Below are positions 61,580 through 64,000 of a stretch of DNA of 64,000 bases, one piece after another (the first letter of the stretch is position 1; every line of letters starts with the position of its first letter). A program made the position numbers and the translations under genes. This DNA comes from an uncultured Exiguobacterium sp. (GTDB lineage: Bacteria > Bacillota > Bacilli > Exiguobacteriales > Exiguobacteriaceae), in NCBI GenBank assembly GCA_913775715.1, contig CAJYMC010000005.1, forward strand, positions 1 to 64,000, in the 5' to 3' direction. Below the pieces are notes generated by a model. That model was not told where the DNA came from, did no database searches, and saw only the letters and a program-made list of their open reading frames with translations.

Positions 61580-62209
61580 GTATAGGCTGAATTGCGAACG
61601 ATACGCAAGATACGTCTTCAAGACGAATGAGAAAGCAATTCCACCAACAATCCCAATCAAGTACGGCAGGATATCCGGATGCGCCAAGATGTAGTCGACG
61701 ATTTTATGGAACGAGATATGACGACCGACGAAGTAACCGGCGCCTAAAAATACGCTGATCCAAATCAAGGCACCTGTATACGCATAGCTCGCAAAAACGC
61801 GAAACGGCATTTTTGAGACACCCGCAAAAAAAGCAGAGAGCTGACGAAGACCCGGTATGTAGTAACCGATGATCAAGACCGACTTTCCGTAACGACGAAA
61901 TCCGGCTTCAGCGGAGAGAATATGTTTTTCTGAGATGCGCATTTTCGGTCCGACGCGATGCAGTAGAGGCATCCCGAGTTTTAAACCAAGTACATAACTG
62001 ATTGTCATTCCGATGCAACTTCCGGCATAAGCGGCAAGAATCGTACCGAGGAGCGGTAGATTGCCTTGATGCATCCAAAATCCGGACAAAACGAGTAGGG
62101 TCTCATCAGGAACCGGTAATCCCACGATACCACCTGCGAGAAGAACGGAGAGACCAAGCGCACCATATTGGTGCAGGATGTCGTGTAAGAGATGATGAAT
62201 CGGGGACAC
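61559..62209 (-). CDS. DedA family membrane protein
   Basis: 216-aa DedA/VTT-domain protein with about five helices. FLAGG-like start GLSVLLAGGIVGLPVPDETLL carries the conserved acidic residue. RYGKSVLIIGYYIPGLRQLSAFFAGVSKMPFRVF includes the family G-x-x-R motif (Arg in GLRQ). DedA proteins act in membrane lipid carrier recycling (undecaprenyl phosphate or phosphatidylethanolamine flipping in characterised cases) and proton-motive force upkeep. It is inserted between rpmE2 and tdk relative to B. subtilis. Confidence 0.92.
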   Translation of the reverse strand: MSPIHHLLHDILHQYGALGLSVLLAGGIVGLPVPDETLLVLSGFWMHQGNLPLLGTILAAYAGSCIGMTISYVLGLKLGMPLLHRVGPKMRISEKHILSAEAGFRRYGKSVLIIGYYIPGLRQLSAFFAGVSKMPFRVFASYAYTGALIWISVFLGAGYFVGRHISFHKIVDYILAHPDILPYLIGIVGGIAFSFVLKTYLAYRSQFSLYKNSLLP

Positions 62210-62389
62210 CTTCTTTCGTGAGAATCTTCTTCTTCAGTGTACAGGAAATAGGGGACACTTGGAATGAAAGGACAAAAATTCTAGGGAAAGAAAAAATGAA
62301 TTTTGATTTCCGGAAGTCAACCCTTTTTCTCGATACCGTTTCGGGCTATACTCGTTAAAGTGACTATTTTTAGAGGACGGTGTCGGACG

Positions 62390-63007
62390 ATGATGCATGT
62401 AATAAATCAGTACGGCTGGATCGAAGTAATTTGTGGCAGTATGTTTTCCGGGAAATCGGAAGAGTTGATTCGTCGTGTCAGACGGGCGCAGTACGGCAAA
62501 CTGCCTGTTCAAGTATTCAAGCCGGCAATCGACGACCGGTACCATGAAGAACATGTCGTTTCTCATGTAGGCAACTCCGTCGTAGCCATCCCGATGGCGA
62601 CGAGTCGAGACCTTTATGCGGCAGTAGCAGAAGAGACACAAATCGTTGGCATTGATGAAGTTCAATTCTTTGATGATGAGATCGTACAAGTCATCGAAGC
62701 ACTCGCACAAGACGGAAAACGCGTCATTTGTGCAGGGCTCGATCAGGACTTCCGAGCAGAGCCATTCGGTAAGATGCCGGAATTACTGGCACGGGCAGAA
62801 TTTGTGACGAAACTACAGGCAATCTGTCTTTCGTGTGGTGATCCGGCTTCTCGGACACAACGGTTGATTGATGGGAAACCAGCGAACTACGATGATCCGA
62901 TCATCCTAGTCGGAGCGTCGGAATCGTATGAGCCACGGTGCCGCCATTGCCATGAAGTGCCTGGAAAACCGAAGCCGCTCCAATCGGTGCAACACCAAGA
63001 AAATTAA
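62390..63007 (+). CDS. tdk: Thymidine kinase
   Basis: 205-aa type II thymidine kinase for thymidine salvage. P-loop [12 protein letters not shown] (about residues 15-26), [12 protein letters not shown], lasso region with zinc ligands CLSCGDPA and CRHCHEV. Two ATGs in tandem, then a third in another frame; the first or second is the likely start. Located after rho-rpmE as in many Firmicutes. AGAGGA lies upstream. Confidence 0.95.
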   Translation: MMHVINQYGWIEVICGSMFSGKSEELIRRVRRAQYGKLPVQVFKPAIDDRYHEEHVVSHVGNSVVAIPMATSRDLYAAVAEETQIVGIDEVQFFDDEIVQVIEALAQDGKRVICAGLDQDFRAEPFGKMPELLARAEFVTKLQAICLSCGDPASRTQRLIDGKPANYDDPIILVGASESYEPRCRHCHEVPGKPKPLQSVQHQEN

Positions 63008-63043
63008 AAAAAGACGTACCGATGATGGTCGTCCTTTGATGTA

Positions 63044-63087
63044 ACAGCTATTCGATTCTAAGTGAAGACGAATAGCTGCTTTTTTAT
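63044..63087. terminator. Bidirectional terminator
   Basis: ACAGCTATTCG pairs with CGAATAGCTGC (10 bp) around 14 bases, then T6, between converging genes. Confidence 0.88.
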
Positions 63088-63845
63088 TATCCTGTTTCCT
63101 GTGAGAACCGGCTCGAGCGTTCGATGAAGCGGATCGATTCACGGACGATCACATCCTGGTCATGATCGAGTGTCGCGACGTGATACGAGTTGAGTAAACA
63201 GTAGCTTCGTTTATCATTTGTTCCGATGTGCTGATGCAGATAATCCGAGCTCGACGGCGGAACGACGTGATCGGTCGCTGAGTAAAGAATCAAGGTCGGT
63301 AGAAGGATCGATCCCAAGCGTCCTTTCGTTTCATCCATCAAGCGGACGAGTTCGAATGCACAACGGCTCGGAACGAGGTCATAGATGATTTCGAAGGCAG
63401 ACCGTTTGATATCCGGTGCCCCTTCCGGTAAATACTGTGGCCCGTCCTCGAACGAGAGTGATTCATAGGACGGAACGGAGAGTGCAGCATTGATTGTAAT
63501 GATGCCGGCGAACGGAATCCCGTCAGCAGCGAGTGACAGCGCAAGCGTCGCACCCATTGATTGGCCGATAACGAAAACTTGATCGCATGTTTCTTGTAGA
63601 CGTGCATAGCCGTCTTGCAGGCTTTGTTTCCAACATCGAGCAGTCGATTGTTCGAACTCGCGGACGTTCGTTCCGTGGCCACGTAAGCGCGGGGCATAGA
63701 CGGTAAAACCTTCAGCAGCAAATGCCTCACCGACGTCTCGAACACTTTGCGGTGTGGCATTAAAACCATGACAGATTAGAATACCGATCGGTCCACCTTG
63801 AAGATAAAATGCTTCGGCACCAGTCAATACAGGATAGTTCATCAT
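63087..63845 (-). CDS. Alpha/beta hydrolase, carboxylesterase-like
   Basis: 252-aa alpha/beta hydrolase of the carboxylesterase/monoacylglycerol-lipase type (Est30-like). Oxyanion region LICHGFNATPQ, nucleophile Ser in VIGQSMGATLAL (GxSxG, about residue 96), Asp in LYSATDHVVPP, and His in LNSYHVATLDHD form a complete triad. The ATG lies after GGAGG (two ATGs in tandem); an ATG seven codons earlier overlaps that site. A SAM-I riboswitch with its own terminator lies directly upstream, so expression should rise when S-adenosylmethionine is low. The link of this enzyme to methionine or sulfur metabolism is not evident from its sequence. Confidence 0.9.
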   Translation of the reverse strand: MMNYPVLTGAEAFYLQGGPIGILICHGFNATPQSVRDVGEAFAAEGFTVYAPRLRGHGTNVREFEQSTARCWKQSLQDGYARLQETCDQVFVIGQSMGATLALSLAADGIPFAGIITINAALSVPSYESLSFEDGPQYLPEGAPDIKRSAFEIIYDLVPSRCAFELVRLMDETKGRLGSILLPTLILYSATDHVVPPSSSDYLHQHIGTNDKRSYCLLNSYHVATLDHDQDVIVRESIRFIERSSRFSQETG

Positions 63846-63870
63846 TACTCTTTTTCCTCCATTCATGAAA

Positions 63871-63913
63871 AAAACTCGTCGACGTCACTGCTTGGACGCC
63901 CACGAGTTTTTCA
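63871..63913 (-). terminator. Expression-platform terminator of the SAM riboswitch
   Basis: On the minus strand AAAACTCGTGGGCGTC pairs with GACGTCGACGAGTTTT (two mismatched positions) and is followed by T's, 26 bp upstream of the hydrolase start. Confidence 0.88.
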
Positions 63914-64000
63914 CCGTATCATCCAAAGCCGCGCTTTGCTGGTCGGAGCACCTTACAGATTGCAGGTTGCCGTGAAGTCATAGAGCCAGGTCTCTCGTTC
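63914..64000 (-). promoter_or_regulatory. SAM-I (S-box) riboswitch, 5' end beyond the window
   Basis: Minus-strand sequence contains, in order, the S-box core GACCTGGCTCTATGA, CGGCAACC, AAGGTGCT and CCAGC, then a perfect P4 hairpin AAAGC-GCG-GCTTT followed by GGATGATA. This order and wording match the SAM-I aptamer. The 5' strand of P1 is just outside the window. It binds S-adenosylmethionine and promotes termination at the hairpin downstream. Confidence 0.93.

Overview
The window looks like chromosomal DNA of a low-to-moderate GC Gram-positive of the order Bacillales, most probably an Exiguobacterium-type organism. This is an inference from Bacillus subtilis-like gene order, the absence of sporulation genes apart from one Spo0F-like receiver protein, and overall gene content; no database search was made. 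No phage, CRISPR array or insertion sequence is visible.

Layout. 1-1080: end of an rRNA operon (5S), a Nudix hydrolase and two near-identical initiator tRNA genes. 1143-11424: the B. subtilis ydi block (tsaE-tsaB-rimI-tsaD, ABC-F ATPase, rex, tatA-tatC), interrupted at 3.7-7.7 kb by a HAD enzyme, a Fur-box flavodoxin, and an HxlR regulator divergent from doxX and a flavin reductase. 11.5-24.7 kb: an accessory stretch with tRNA-Ala, a very large secreted subtilase, a small membrane protein behind a sigma-B-like promoter, three tandem four-helix membrane paralogues, a Fur-controlled siderophore ABC transporter plus ferredoxin-NADP reductase, and a dicarboxylate symporter. 24.8-27.9 kb: the ydi block resumes (YdiK-like, YdiL-like, CIRCE-groES-groEL).

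28-50 kb is mostly accessory: an AT-rich LysE/HEAT pair, an LtaS-type enzyme, WrbA behind a sigma-B-like promoter, a large orphan histidine kinase, an MDR dehydrogenase, a VOC protein, a PCYCGC lipoprotein, MntR-controlled manganese transporter genes, mgtE, an operon of diguanylate cyclase plus K+ channel plus unknown protein, a DeoR/IolW-like/UPF0303 operon, paired YdcZ-type transporters with an ArsR regulator and matching operators, and a Bacillales-type intergenic repeat.

50.1-63.0 kb follows the B. subtilis rpoE-pyrG-ywjG-spo0F-fbaA-ywjH-murZ-glpX-rho-rpmE-tdk order, interrupted by an SDR plus NlpC/P60 pair and by a DedA protein. pyrG has the hallmarks of reiterative-transcription attenuation. 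The MurZ-position protein lacks key MurA active-site residues. L31 is the zinc-free type.

The right edge holds most of a SAM-I (S-box) riboswitch with its terminator on the minus strand, directly before an alpha/beta-hydrolase gene. That pairing, the MurA-like protein with a lost active site, and the tandem membrane paralogues are the most notable observations. Metal and redox control recurs: three Fur boxes, two MntR boxes, Rex, an HxlR triple operator and an ArsR operator pair.
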